Shown: positions 34,050 to 46,292 of the stretch, in pieces
Layout of the letters: each line of letters opens with the position of its first letter
Position numbering within the stretch: the stretch's first letter is position 1
DNA from: Clavulina sp. PMI_390
Taxonomy: Eukaryota > Basidiomycota > Agaricomycetes > Cantharellales > Hydnaceae
NCBI GenBank assembly: GCA_015039315.1
Contig: WIDE01000086.1
Span: forward strand, 62,001 to 126,000
Length of the DNA stretch: 64,000 nt
Reading direction: 5' to 3'
The notes under the pieces: model-generated
What the model was told of the DNA's origin: nothing
Databases searched by the model: none
What the model saw: the letters and a program-made list of their open reading frames with translations, nothing else
Position numbers and translations under genes: made by a program

Positions 34050-35182
34050 TCAGGAGGCAATGACGGTAAGAACAGCCACCCGCCCATCAATCGTGATGTT
34101 ATGGTTGATACCTGTGAAGCGTAAGGGCCGGCGATGAGTGATATTTAGGACTAGTCAGCATCGTTTGTAAAGAGATGGTGACGCACCAGCGGACCCAGGC
34201 TGGAGGAGGCCAGTGACGTATTCGACCGTCGTGGTGTACTTGACCCCGTTATAGCTTGTTGTGCCTTGAGCAGCAGTAACAAGTTCATCACGACCTGGAA
34301 GAGAGGCAAGGTTGGGTGGGATATGGGTGGAAGACAATTGATTGATCAATAATGCGATTCACTGAGTATCACAGTGGCCAGCACGTGGATTGCTCACCGA
34401 TGTCGTAGCCATTCGGCACAATGTTGTGACTTTCCCCCACCCATTCTTCTTTGGAAGTAGCGAAGAAGTATGCTCCGGTGGTAGTCTGCTGCCAGAAGCG
34501 GAAATGATTGCCGCCTGAGGTGTGCACCGAGTCAGCTTGGCACAGAGTCTGGCGGTTTGTCAATGGCCAGAGGTCCCTCACCAGTAAGGCTCTCAAGGCA
34601 GGATCCAAGTCCGGAGTCGCCATAGTCATAGCGCATCACCGCAACCTAGACGGTAAAAAGTAAGGGATGGCGTGAGATGAGGATCATGGAGTATGGGTAC
34701 AATGTTCCAATGGAGGAAGGAAATGGTGTATGAGTATTGAGAGTCTCACCTGATTTGTCCAGCCACGACCATCCCCAGTGTTTGCAGTTTGAACGCCGCC
34801 AAGGGTTATCCCAAGGCAGTCAGTGGTGAAGTCTGCTGATCTACAATCGAGGACCCAATTAGCTGGGGTTGGAACTTGTTTTTAGCATACTCACCTTGCC
34901 CAGTTCTCAATGCCAGTGTTGGAGAGAACCGAGGGTGAGGAGAGACCAGAGATGATGACCTAAATATCAAGATCATGGGAGGGGCAATGGTGAGTCATAT
35001 CACCGAGGAGAAAATATTCAACTGACGTTCAAAGGTTCTCCAAGACCTGCGGATGAGTCAAGTATAGAGCCACCACTCGCGGCCGGATCAGTATACGCCA
35101 CAGCGCGGCGCTGTGGAGTCGCAAGAGCCAAGGAGGACGAAACAAGGCTCGCGAACGCAAAAAACTTGAGCAACGACGCCAT
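34050..35182 (-). CDS. Conserved basidiomycete small secreted protein
   Basis: Seven exons: 35027-35182, 34895-34959, 34750-34840, 34582-34645, 34398-34514, 34187-34294, 34050-34111; 220 residues. The first about 20 residues are a signal peptide (basic start, then FFAFASLVSSSLALA). Typical blocks are GEPLNVIISGLSSPSVL, DCLGITLGG, NTGDGRGWTNQ, YDYGD, GGNHFRFWQQ, SHNIVPNGYDIG, GTTSYNGVKYTTTVEYVTGL and a closing INHNITIDGRVAVLTV. I recall this pattern in many uncharacterised secreted proteins of basidiomycetes, including plant-associated ones; no activity is known to me. Several Asn-X-Thr sites could be glycosylated. Every intron junction restores a conserved block, so the model is solid even though function is not. 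Confidence 0.82.
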
Positions 35183-36076
35183 TTAGACCGAAGAAGGGGA
35201 TGGAGGTTCCACGGGGGACCTCAAGGTCAGCTTGGCCCTGGAAGCTTTATAGCAGGGGTGGCAGTATGGCCATGTGCGATCCTCGAGATGAGATGAGGTG
35301 GTGACCAACGTGCTTTTGCTTAATCAATAACCCGTCTGGTTGCCGACTGACTGAGAAAATCTCAGGAGAGAGAAGGCGAGAAAATCGCAAGCATGTGGAG
35401 CCAGGTGCTTCGTGACGATTCGTGATCATAATTAGTGGCTGTTGGAGCACCGTCCTCGACTTTCCTGAACTCACCTGGGTGGAGCGATCGAAGATAGATG
35501 ATCGATTATTTGATGATACTAATGTTTCATGCCCTTTGAGCCTCTCGTCCCATTTTTCGTTGCAGAATAGACTAGAGTACTGCTCGTTGGCAAATTTCAG
35601 CACAGGAGACATGGTTGTTAGCCTGGCGTTGCTTCATATCCCGTGACGTGAATCGCGTTGAAGCTTGAATGACAAGAGACATGCTGAGTGTGGCTGGCTG
35701 ATCGTAAGATATTAATCGAAGCTTCGAACCGGGAGGCGTCTCGAAGCGAGAGCTATATATGATCACCACCTTGTGATCCCAATATATGGGAGCACGTGTG
35801 TGACCGTAACGCACGACTTGCAGTTAATAAAAGCCTTTCAGTGCCCCTGATGTCGAGTTCAGTTGTGGAGAACCCCCTGGTGATAATGAGTGATGGTGTA
35901 GCGACGAAGACTTTTCTATGCCAAGACAAAAATCGCGAGGTAAATCGGATCACACGCCGAGGACTCGAGCAGTCGCGTGAGATCATTGTTCCAAAATAGG
36001 CGTCGAGCAGCGCACGAGGGTATTGATCAAGATTCCAGACTATAATGATATAACAATAAGGCACAAAACGAGCACA
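35183..36076. other. Intergenic
   Basis: This 894 bp stretch contains the promoter of the secreted-protein gene and the 3' flank of the ERF4-like gene. No further gene was found. Confidence 0.45.
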
Positions 36077-37762
36077 TCACTATGGATGGTAAATGGGGTA
36101 AGTGACGCCGAAAGCCGGGCAGGAAGTGACCACCACTCACATAATACTCTATCTCCAACTGCCGTCACAGCATAGAACATCAGAAGCAAGTTCATCATTA
36201 GAAACCAATGGCTTGAGAGAACGTGAGAGATGTGGCTAGATTGACTCACAAACAAGAAAGCTGTCTTCCGCGGCCACAAGATCCTCAGCCCCTGCGGCTG
36301 ATACAGATTCGCATTTTTCTCTTCGATGAGGGCCTCCAGTTTTTGCATCTCCTATTCTCGTATTTATGAGTTCTCAAAACGATACATACAAAGTGACCAG
36401 GTGCGAAAACGAACCTGATCATAATGCGAAGACATAACCAGCGTGCTAACATATAGCGTGAACGCTGCCAGCGCGTTATATCGCGCCGACTTGCCAAGAT
36501 CATGTGCTGAGATGAGAAGCTCGTTGATATCGTTGATGGTTTCTTGAAATTGCGTGGGTGTTATCTAGTAAAATTGATAGGATCCAATGCACGACGCGCA
36601 AATCAACAATTTGTTCCATAAGCGAAATGCGGTAAAAAGAAGGCAGGAGAGCGATGCGAGAAACTGCACTTACCCTTCCTTCTAGCTCTAGCGGGAACGT
36701 TGAATGAAACCTACGCCCATAACAAATGACATTCATACGGTCAGGATCGATTGTGATAAGTCTTGGTAGCTTTCCCTCCTATATAACAAGTTACGCACTG
36801 TGGTATCTCCCCTGCACTGTAGTCCCTCTCCACTCTCAGAATCTCCCTTGGGTAATGCACCCCGATCTCTCCAACTGGGTCCGTCCCAAACGCGCTGCCA
36901 GCACCAGGAGGGCCCGTATAGTATGATGATTTGGGTATAAAGGCTGAGCTTGGAGTCGCTGTTGAGTCTTCAGGGTGGTTTTGGTGAGAGTTGGAGTTTG
37001 GAATTTGGTGTGAGGCGGAAGAATCGGGTGGGCTGCATATCAGGAACAGGTACACGAGCCATTGGGAATGTTAGGAAGGTGTGATAATGGAATCATCAGC
37101 TTCACGGGTTCATACAACAGTTTGCTCGTTATTGAAAGAAATGAGAGACTCACTTTCCATCCTCATGCGAATGGTCCCAACTCTCGCTGTGTTCATGGTG
37201 TGTGCCAAGAGGGGGCTCAGCAGAGTATCGTTTATGCCCATTAGCATCAGGGACCGAGCTAAGTGATTGTAGCGAGAGACGCTGAGCGCGTGGTGGGGGC
37301 GAAGTAAGTGGGTGCGGAGCGGTGATGATGGACGCGACGCTCTGGCGGGGACTCCGGGTATTGGGTTCAGAAGGGGACGATGTCTGAAGATGAGCAGGAG
37401 AAGGTGAGGAGGTAGACATGATTAATGGGTATAGTCCAGCGATAAAAAGGAAAGAGAATCGAAGAAAAAGAAAAGAAAAAAGGAATATAGAGGAGAGTTT
37501 GTGGTGAGTGAGAAGTTTGGACGAACGACGGAGATCCGGGGTTCCACGCGATCCCAAGACCGCCATATTGCATCCGTAAAGCCAAATAAAGGGATATAGC
37601 GGGACTTACGAGGGAGTGTGCACTATCTCTTTGCGCCTGTGACGCGTCGACACTAGCGGGGGGAGGCAGGATATTATCGACAACAAGCTCTGCCTTGGTT
37701 TCCAGCATCTGGTTGTGGCTGTAATTGTTCGAGGCTATGTCTTGGACGGTAGCTGATTCCAT
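36077..37762 (-). CDS. ERF4/Golgin-A7-like subunit of the Ras palmitoyltransferase
   Basis: Preferred exons: 37610-37762, 37154-37383, 36799-37032, 36674-36710, 36415-36564, 36250-36351, 36141-36158 and 36077-36079 (stop only); 308 residues. A shorter model starts at ATG 37419 and gives 269. The C-terminal half matches the ERF4/GOLGA7 family: HYPREILRVERDYSAGEIPQ, FPLELEGR, QFQETINDINELLISAHDLG, ARYNALAAFTLYVSTLVM, LIEEKNANLYQPQGLRILWP, and the ending FLFLEIEYY. Erf4 partners the DHHC enzyme Erf2 at the ER/Golgi to palmitoylate Ras. The N-terminal part is Ser/Pro-rich and low complexity. The final TGA is a three-base coding exon following TATTAT-GTGAGT. Confidence 0.82.
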
Positions 37763-38079
37763 TTAAGTCAATCTAACAGGTCGCAAGATGATCTTCCGCT
37801 CAAGAGGAGGTATCAGAGTTGTCAAGAAGTGTCGACAGTGCAGAACGAAATCTGAACGGGAAGAGAACACAATTCAGTCCGATAGTCGTCTCGATGACAA
37901 CAAACAAGAGGCGGTATTAGACGGATGCAGCTAAAATTATTCTATCGTGACAAAGAATGATCATCTGCAGTAGGGGTGGATAGTACAGTAGAGATAGCAT
38001 TAATGTAAAGAAAGCATAAGAACATGTAAAGCCAAAACGACTACGAGCAACGACGGCAAAACTCGAATCTGCACCTCCG
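37763..38079. other. Intergenic
   Basis: This 317 bp spacer holds the 3' flank of RPB6 and the promoter of the ERF4-like gene, both transcribed leftward. Nothing else was seen. Confidence 0.5.
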
Positions 38080-38819
38080 CTAATCAGTGATCAGTTCTGC
38101 GACAGACCAATCTTCGAAACTGCCATCGGGGAGGTATCGCCGGATGATGAGCGGGATTTTCTTCTGTGCGAGCTCCTTGATAGCGATTTGCAGAGGGTCT
38201 GTTTCGCCTTCTGGGGGAACCAGTATGGGCGCGTTCATACTGATCATTGTGGGGGAGAGAAGAGAAGGGCGCCACAGAGAAGCAGTCGACGAGGTTGCAG
38301 AAGATATTAAGGACGTTGAGGAGACCGGAAATAAACAAAGTTATCGCAGTAGTGAGGGATGAAGAATGATAGACGACGCACCTGATTTGTAGTGCTCTCG
38401 TACCCAACACTCGTGCCCGCTCATACTTTGTGAGATACGGCGTCGTTATTCGCTCTGTATTAGGTTGTCTCGGAGCTTCTTGTTGAGGCTGTTTGCCTTG
38501 CGCTCCAGAAGGTCCGTCTTCCTGCATCGCATCTCCGTCTTCTTGAGTTTGCGGCTCATCGGGGCCGTAGTCATCCTCCTGAGTATATTCCAAGCGATAG
38601 AAGAAAAAATCGACGAGAAGAGCAACCAAGTGTTCAAGAGAGAGGCTGCAGTGAGACCTGATGTCGAGTCACTTCAGTTTCAGAAGAAACACTAACAAAG
38701 CCAGCGTCACCACCACCCCTGTAGGTCACAAAAAGGATGCATTAGATAACGCGAGGTAATCCAAGTGGGATTGGTCTATTGAAAATGTACCCAGCATCGT
38801 AGTCCTCGTTGTCCGACAT
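38080..38819 (-). CDS. RPB6: RNA polymerases I, II and III shared subunit RPB6 (ABC23)
   Basis: Exons 38791-38819, 38697-38718, 38382-38578 and 38080-38239 give 135 residues, close to the usual fungal length. The acidic N-terminus ([10 protein letters not shown], then EDDYGPDEP) is followed by the RPB6 core: [73 protein letters not shown]6 is the omega-like subunit that stabilises the clamp of all three nuclear RNA polymerases. The gene is divergent from the RRM gene at 39331. Identification is certain from the core motif; only the small second exon (22 nt) rests solely on splice sites and frame. Confidence 0.94.
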
Positions 38820-39330
38820 CTCCAGAGTAAAATGCGAGTCACGTGCTCGAACACGGTGGCTCGAACATTGTCCGAGCCTCGGTGTGCGTTTCCTCTTCGC
38901 CGCGTTCCTCGTTATGATGTCCTTCTCGAACTCCCCGAAGTAAATCTGAGCTGCGAGGAAGAGACGTCCCTGAATTTATGCTAATTTACTGTGTGTGTTT
39001 TAGATTTTCTGTAATTTTGTGGGATTGCCCAAACCTTATTGGGACAGAGTGCTTGTCAAGGAAGCCTCTACAAGTCAACATAAGCACGAATCCACACACG
39101 CGACACACACAACACACTAACAGTCATCATCATGGGCCACATACAAAAGAAATGGGGATTTGCCGCAAACGACTTTCGATTTCTGTCTCTCTCCCTCCGC
39201 CCACCATCTGCCGACCGACCAAAATCTTCCCCTTCTTCCCCCCTAGATTCGCCCAACAGCAAATAGCGAACATTAGACTGTGTCGCTCTGTTAGTCCACT
39301 AGAGAGCCCACAACAGAACAAAATTTAAGG
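38820..39330. promoter_or_regulatory. Divergent promoter of RPB6 and the RRM-protein gene
   Basis: This 511 bp region separates the start codons of two head-to-head genes of RNA metabolism. A pyrimidine-rich tract (CTCTCTCCCTCC around 39187) lies upstream of the RRM gene, as is common in fungal promoters without a TATA box. Confidence 0.45.
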
Positions 39331-42300
39331 ATGCCACGAGCGACTCCCCGAGCCGCCGCTGCATCCTCCCGTCGCTGGGGCTCGCGTTTTGACGTGATCG
39401 CACGCTCAAGCTCGACAGACACCTCGATGGGGGTTGTTCCTCCCACGTCTGCCTCCGAGTCTGCCTCTATCGTGTCCGAGACTGATGCGACCGAGGACGA
39501 GAAGGATCGTCTGAGCGTAAGCGCCAGCATTGCCACTAGCACAGGGCGCGCCTACAGCGAAAGCGCCTTTGGTGGGGATGAGGACTCTCTTGCCCGCGGT
39601 CATGCACGCGCATATTACCACGAATTCCACGCTCCAAATCGCCATGAGAGCGCCTATGATGGCCAGGCTCGAGGACGCGGACGTGGCCGAGCTCTCCCTG
39701 GTCGCGGAGCCCCGGGTTATTCGACTCGAGGGCATGCGACGCCGCGCCACGGAGGGAGCCACCATCCCTTCAGTTTGCGTGCCGAGAAAGACCCCGATCG
39801 CGAGAGTGCGATGCCAAACAGTGCTGACTGGGGCCAGTCCGAGCCTGATGCCGCCGCTTGGGGACCCTCTCCCTCTCTTGCCTTTACCCCGGCCGGAGAC
39901 AGCACGAACAATACCTCCCCGCGCGATCGTCCCCTCCAAACCCAGACCCAAACCCAGAATTCCCCCCATCACGCAAATACTACCACCTCACATCAAAACA
40001 ACACATATCCACATTCCGCTGATCCCACTTCCTCCTACCCCTTCTCTGAGCCCCACACAAATATGTCTGCCCCGGCGCGCCGACCGCCGCGCTGGAATCA
40101 CAACGCTTCCGTTTTCGTCGCCGCTCTACCCCCCGAGCCGAATGCGGAGCTCGACACGCTCCTTCGTAGCACCCTTGGTCAGCACGGTACCATCCTCAAC
40201 ATCAAGTTCATCCACGACGTGCGGAGCGGTGGCGCCGCTAATTGTGCGTTTGTCCAATTCGAGGTGAGTTCATTGAGTTAGCCTTCTTTTTGCTATTGGG
40301 TTAGAGTGCGTTGGATTCGTGATGGCTTTGGTTACGAATACCTTCTCTTCACGCTCCCACCCCTTTTTGGGACTCGTGTGCTCGCTCGCTCACTCATTTC
40401 TTCGTCCTGGGCTTTGTTCTCCGTCGACTGACGCCGTCATTAGCACCCCGAAGAAGCGAAAGCCGCCATTCAAGCGTGCCACATGACTTGGATGCAGGGA
40501 CGTTGCATCCGTTGCGAGCCCGCCAAGGCGCATCGCACCCTCCTTGTCTCGTTTCGGCCCCCCGCCTTCGTGGATGGTAGCTCCGATGCGTTCGGAGCGA
40601 ATGGAAAGAAGCATCCAAAATTCACAAACATTGACCCCAAGACCGGCCTGGACCCTGCTGATACCTCTCCCGAGTGGGTGAGAGTTCGTCGGCCTGATGC
40701 GCGCACGCAGTAAGTCGCCCGTTATATCTGCGCGCCCATAAATGCAATAGAGTTTTCTGCACCTTCTGTTTCCCCCTTATCTTCTCCTGATCTTAATGCT
40801 CGTGACGTATTGATACTCTATTTTCTGTCTATAAAGCTTTATCGTTGTCACGTTCAATCAGGTGGCGCTCAACTTTGTGGCCACCCCCGATGCTGCGCAG
40901 TACTCCCAATGGGCCAACGAAAATGACTCGCTCTCAGGGCCAGGAGCCCTCATCTCGCTGAGCCCGGATGTTCCCAAGACTGAGGTATATTGCTTCCTTC
41001 CGCTCCACTAGCTCCGTAGCCCCCTCGATCGCGCTCAGGAAAAGCAATTTGACTGATGTGCATTCTTCTACACGTACACGCATCAAACAGACCATGCGCT
41101 TGCTCGCAGAGCTCTTCGGCCCCATCGAGTCGTTCGGTGCCTTTGTGGTTCCGCCTCCTGAAGCGGTGCCAGGTTTTCCGTACGCGCCGCACCCCGCCAC
41201 CAGCCACGAAGAAGGCGCCGAGAACGGCACTTTTGGTGCGTTTGAGTCATTCCGCTCCCTCGCTTTATCCCCTTTTTTTCTGGCTTTCTCTGTCTGCCTG
41301 TCAGTCATTTCGGACCGTCTCCTGTCTTGTCTCTGTGGAGCCACCTTCATGACGTGTGCAAATGAATGTCGTTTCCGAACTCGGGTCGTTTTCATTATAC
41401 ACTTCTTTTTTTCTTTTGCCTCGTGGCTCCACGTGTTCGGGTCAACATTGCTAACCTTGTTCGATGGTGGTCGGCTTTCTTTTCTTTTCTGCAGAAATCA
41501 AGTGGCATCAGCGTCAAGATGCCATCGCCGCTCGCTACGTGAGTACTATTGCATGTGCGGATATGCACTTTGTGAACTGACTGCGATACACATATGCGCT
41601 TGGCTTTCCATTTCGGTCCGAATGAATGTTGATTTGTTGATTGATTGGTTCCTGATTCGCCCACCCATCCACCCACCACTCAACTAATTCCGGAATTGCG
41701 TATCTGGCGGTTATGTCGAATGGTCTGGCCGCGTCTGGACCGTTCTGGGCCCTTTGACATTTTTCATAATCGATCGTTGACTTTTTGGACGCGTGGGCTG
41801 GCTCGGCTGTTCATCTCCTGTCTGGCAACACGTGGCTTTGCTTGCGATCGCGGTAATTATGACGATGTCTTCAATGATGGGCTACGACTGCGACATTTGC
41901 GATTTCTTGATCCTCAATATCTTTGTTTACGGCGTTCGACCTATCAGTGTCTTGCTCGACTCCCAAACCTGATCGTGACCTGGGCGCACGAACATCCACA
42001 TCCCTCCAACTATAACAGCAACTATCAGCGGCAGCACTTTGATAACGCATACGCTGGCGGAGGCCCAAGTTCTCAATATCCGCCACCTCATCATCTTCAC
42101 GGAGGCGAACCGCGCCCTGCAGACTATGGCGCTAATTCCGATCAGCAAGGTCACATAGCTCCCAATGTCCCGGTGGAGCCTGAAGTGTCGCAAAACGAGC
42201 TTCATACACCCATGCAGCGAGGGTCCTCGCACCTTCATGCGAGCGAGTCGGGCACGGGGGCCAGCGGCGGCGCGTGGGGGGATGAGCCGACACCTATCCA

Positions 42301-45300
42301 TGGAACGAATGTTGGTGCGGCTACAGAGAGACCTGAAGCGGCTATTCCTGAGCCACATCCATCTAATCGTATCAATGGCGATGGACCCCGTCCTCATCTC
42401 GGTTCGCATCCCAGCTATGCTAGTGTCCACCACACACCTCAGGCCGCTACTATTCCACCTCCTCGTAAATCTAGCGCGAATGCGTCTGGTAATACTGGTG
42501 TAAGCGCTACGGAAAAGCTGTCGGCTGATGCGGGGACAATGCGCTCTGCAATGCCCACCGACGCGGACTTCCCTCCTTTGCCGACTGCTACCGCTGCTAC
42601 ACCTACTACCTCTGCTACTCCTGCGAATTCCGCAAAATGGAAAGAAGATGGCTCTTCAGGCACTGCGGCTCTCGGAAAAACAGCAAAGAAGACCAAAGCG
42701 GGCAAGAAAGCGAAAGGTGGCGCCACTGCGGCCTCAACTCCCACTGCTGCTCCTTCTACACAGAACGCTCCTCCTATTTCTCCTTCGAAAGCCACCCCTA
42801 TCGTGAACGATGATGAAAAAGAGAACTTGAATACAAATCCTCATCTCTCGATTCCTCTCCCTGCATCGCACGAGATCGCCGAGCATCCGCTGTCGATTCT
42901 TGCTGATTCGGCTAATGTCTCGCTGGAGGTTGTCCCACCATTTTCGATTCGCGCTTCGCCTGCTGTCAGTCGCGACTCGAGTCCTGCTTCCGCTCGCCCT
43001 CACTCCCATGCCAAGCCTTCTGCCCATCAGGACGATAGCGAAGCCGAAGGCGCCTTCGACTATGAGGCAGAGGCGGCCGCTGCCGCGCAAACCGCAAACA
43101 CAGCTGTCGAGGAGGTTGAGGCGGAGATCGAACGCAGTTTGGAAGGGCAGGACAAGATGGAGGGAAAACATGTTGATGGAAGCAGTGTCAGGAGTATGGC
43201 GCGTCTGTTGGAAGGTTTGACGCTTGACATCGCCAGTGCGACAAGCCACCCGATCACCGACAACAACGTTTCTGAAGGACGCCAAGCCCGGGGGAAGGGG
43301 CAAGAGAGGGAGCTGACGCTCTCACCTGAAACGCCCGCGGTCGCATTCGACTCGACGATCACGTCACTTGCGACTCTGAGCAGCGGCCAGGACCTGACGA
43401 GCGCTGCGGCCTCTGGAGGACCTGGGACTATTTCGATGACACCTTCGTCGAGCTTACAGACACCACTCACTCCATCGCCGACCACACTTCGGCATCATGA
43501 TACTCCCCGCAAGCTCGATGTGCACGATCCTCACGCGATGGGCGGCTATCCAACTGATATTGGAGTATCGATCGACGATCCGGCTGTTACAATTCTGGAG
43601 GCAGATATCGCGACGAACTCCCCTACGGCTACTGTCGATCCGAATCCGAATGCGCTCGCGCTCGAGCTCCCGCGTCGCCCGTCGTCCACCGTATCCATGA
43701 TGTCAGTCTCTCGCTCATCCCGCTCACGCCCGCAATCGCGGAGCTCGTACCAAGGAGCAAATACCCATCGTGTGTTCAGCAAGGATGGTACTGGTCCACT
43801 CTCAGATTCGCTCTTTATTGGTGGCCTTGACCCGATGTACGGATGGACAGAGAGCAAGCTTCGAGAGGTTTTCAGCAAGTATGGCACGGTGGAGGGCGTG
43901 CGTGTCATTTTCAAGGGGAGTGAAAGCGGGAGCGAGCAGCGTAAGCAGCCCCTAGGAGGGCATGGCTTCGTGCAGTTCGTTGGAGTCGATGGCAAAGAGA
44001 GGGAGAAGGTTATGGGAGACGCTATTGCCAACGAGGTAAGTTTCGATCCCTCTTCCGGTTGTTGTATAATATGATATTATACTCACTCTATTTCGTTCTC
44101 CTCAGAACGGCAAGCTCTTTGGCAGCCGTGCACTTCGCGTTGACTACAGCACTACCAACTTCCAGGCTGCAAGGCGAGGGCGAATCTCTCCCCAGAAACT
44201 GGATGTTTCAGCCAGCACAAGTGGTGAAGTCTTCAGCTCTGACTCCCGTACTCCAAGCACGCAAATCGATTTCGACATCAAGGGTGCGCCCCAAGACGGG
44301 TCGAACGATCAAGCCTCACTTGTGCCTTCAGAATCCGCCCCGGCAGCTCTCAACCATGACCCCAACGCCCAAGTATTGGGGCAGCCGATGGCTGGCACCA
44401 AATGGCGGGGAGGTACACGTGAAAAAGGGAAGGGAAGGATGAATGCAGATATTGGTGGCTCCGTGCGGACATCTGCAATCAAGATGGGTCTTTCTTCAAC
44501 GACGACCACGGAGACCTTGAACCCTCAGAATCACACTCTTCCTACCATTCCTGCTACCCCACGTCAGCCCAATAAACGACATCGGCGTGCTCATTCTGAC
44601 CCCACGACTCCTACAAGCTCAGAGCGTCTCGCAGCTGCTGCGCAGACGAGCAAAGTCGACTCCGCGCCCCCCACTGCTCCAACGCAGCCGCGCTTTCCCA
44701 ACGCAGGGATGTTGCCGATGGTCGCACAAGGAGGCTTCGTCCCATCGTTTGGAGTCGTCCCTCACGCATTCCCATTCCCAATGCCGGAAATGTTCCTCGC
44801 TGGGGCTGCGCAAGGAGCTGAAGGGTTTGCATACCCCATCATGTGGGTACCCGCGCCTGGAGGGTTGCCAGCTATGGTCCCAGTTCAAATTCCCCTCTCT
44901 GCCGGACAGACGCAGCTGGATGCTAGTAGTAATGGCTCTCAAAATTGGCGTCCGATGGCCTTCCCTCAGGCCAACAGTATGCCCCAGGGACCATTTATTC
45001 CTCCTCATTTACCTGCACATGCACAAGTCCAAGCTCCTAATAACGGTCAACCTCCGACTCCGATCGCCCACAGTCCTCAGCCAGTTCCCCCAACTCAGCC
45101 TGCTTCAGTGCCTCAGCCTCCTCTCCAAGCAACTGGGTTTGTCCAGAATGCTGATGGCACGTTCGTTCCCATATATGGCAACGAAGCCCTTGAACAGTAC
45201 ATGGGAGCAGGAGGTGGTAGTGGTCATCGCGCTCCACCCCAACCCGCTACATCTGGGTCAGCCGAAAATCCCAGCACCACACCTACTCCTACATGGCAAA

Positions 45301-46292
45301 CTTCGTTTCCAGCTCATCTCGCTCAACGACTCCCGCCGCACCCGACGCACTCGACGCACGGCCCTCCGGCTTATCCTCCGTGGATGCCGATGCCGACGAA
45401 GACAAACATCCCAGCTGGGGACGTCGTGCCCGTGACGGGACCAAATAATCCAATTGCTGCCGCTGCGAATGATCCAGTCAATTCGGAGTCAACGGCATCG
45501 ACTCCGATCAATGGTCAAGTACAACCTCATCCCTACCTCCCTCCTCATCTCCAATCTATGAACGCATTCCAGTTCCCCCCGTACCTTATACATGGTGGAC
45601 CTCTCCCACAAGTAACTTTCCAGACACCCCCCAGTGCCATCGCTCATCCACCAAGCGCAGGCGGTCCCCTCGTTCCACCATGGATAGGAAATCAACCTCA
45701 TTTGACGCCACGAGCTGCTCGTTCGGGTGGAGCTGGTCCAAACGGGGCAAAGTATCGCAGCACTAGCGCTGGCGGTGATGCATTGCGTCCTACGACCAGC
45801 CATAGTACAAATGCTAAGCTCAGTGGTGGGAAGATTGATCACCGTCAAGGACCCCCTCCTCATGGACCGCATTTCTCGAAGCCCATGTCTCCGGCTCCGT
45901 CTATGCATCCTCCTCCCCCGAGGATGACTCAGGTACAGGGCCAGCCGCAGGGCCAAATAAAAGCAACGATGATGGCGTCTCCCAATGCTAGCATTCCTCC
46001 CCATTTTCACGCGATGATACCACCACCTACGACCGGTCCCGGCGGTATGCTTTCCTACCAAGCGGGTCCTTACCCTCCATATGGACTGCCAATGATTGAT
46101 CCTGTGATTGCGGGTATGGGATCCCAGGGGCAGTTCCCTTACCCGATGGCGAGCAACCCACTGTTCTCTCAGATCCAGGTTTCCTCTGCGCCAGTGGCCC
46201 CAAACTCGCCCATCGATGGAAGCCATGGAACCGGCTCGCCAACGGCTGCTATGCAATGGAATGTTCTTCCGGTCGCGTACGACAATCCATAA
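39331..46292 (+). CDS. Large multi-RRM RNA-binding protein
   Basis: Exons 39331-40263, 40444-40709, 40837-40984, 41091-41235, 41495-41538, 41948-44035 and 44106-46292 give 1,936 residues. RRM1 (about 257-350) has RNP2 SVFVAALPPE and RNP1 CAFVQFE. A second RRM-like unit spans exons 3-6 (FIVVTFNQ, LFGPIESFGAF, LIVTWAHEH). A further RRM (about 1131-1235) has DSLFIGGLDP, FSKYGTVEGVRVIF, HGFVQFVG and SRALRVDY. Long disordered segments rich in Ser, Pro, Ala and Gln link them, and the C-terminal 650 residues are Pro/Gln/Met-rich. It probably binds mRNA or acts in RNP granules. The 409 nt intron before exon 6 is the weakest junction; it restores the final RRM strand. Long antisense frames here are composition artefacts. 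Confidence 0.82.

Noticed and set aside
39406..39972. Glycine/arginine-rich - strand frame
   Set aside because: Antisense shadow of the first exon of the RRM gene.
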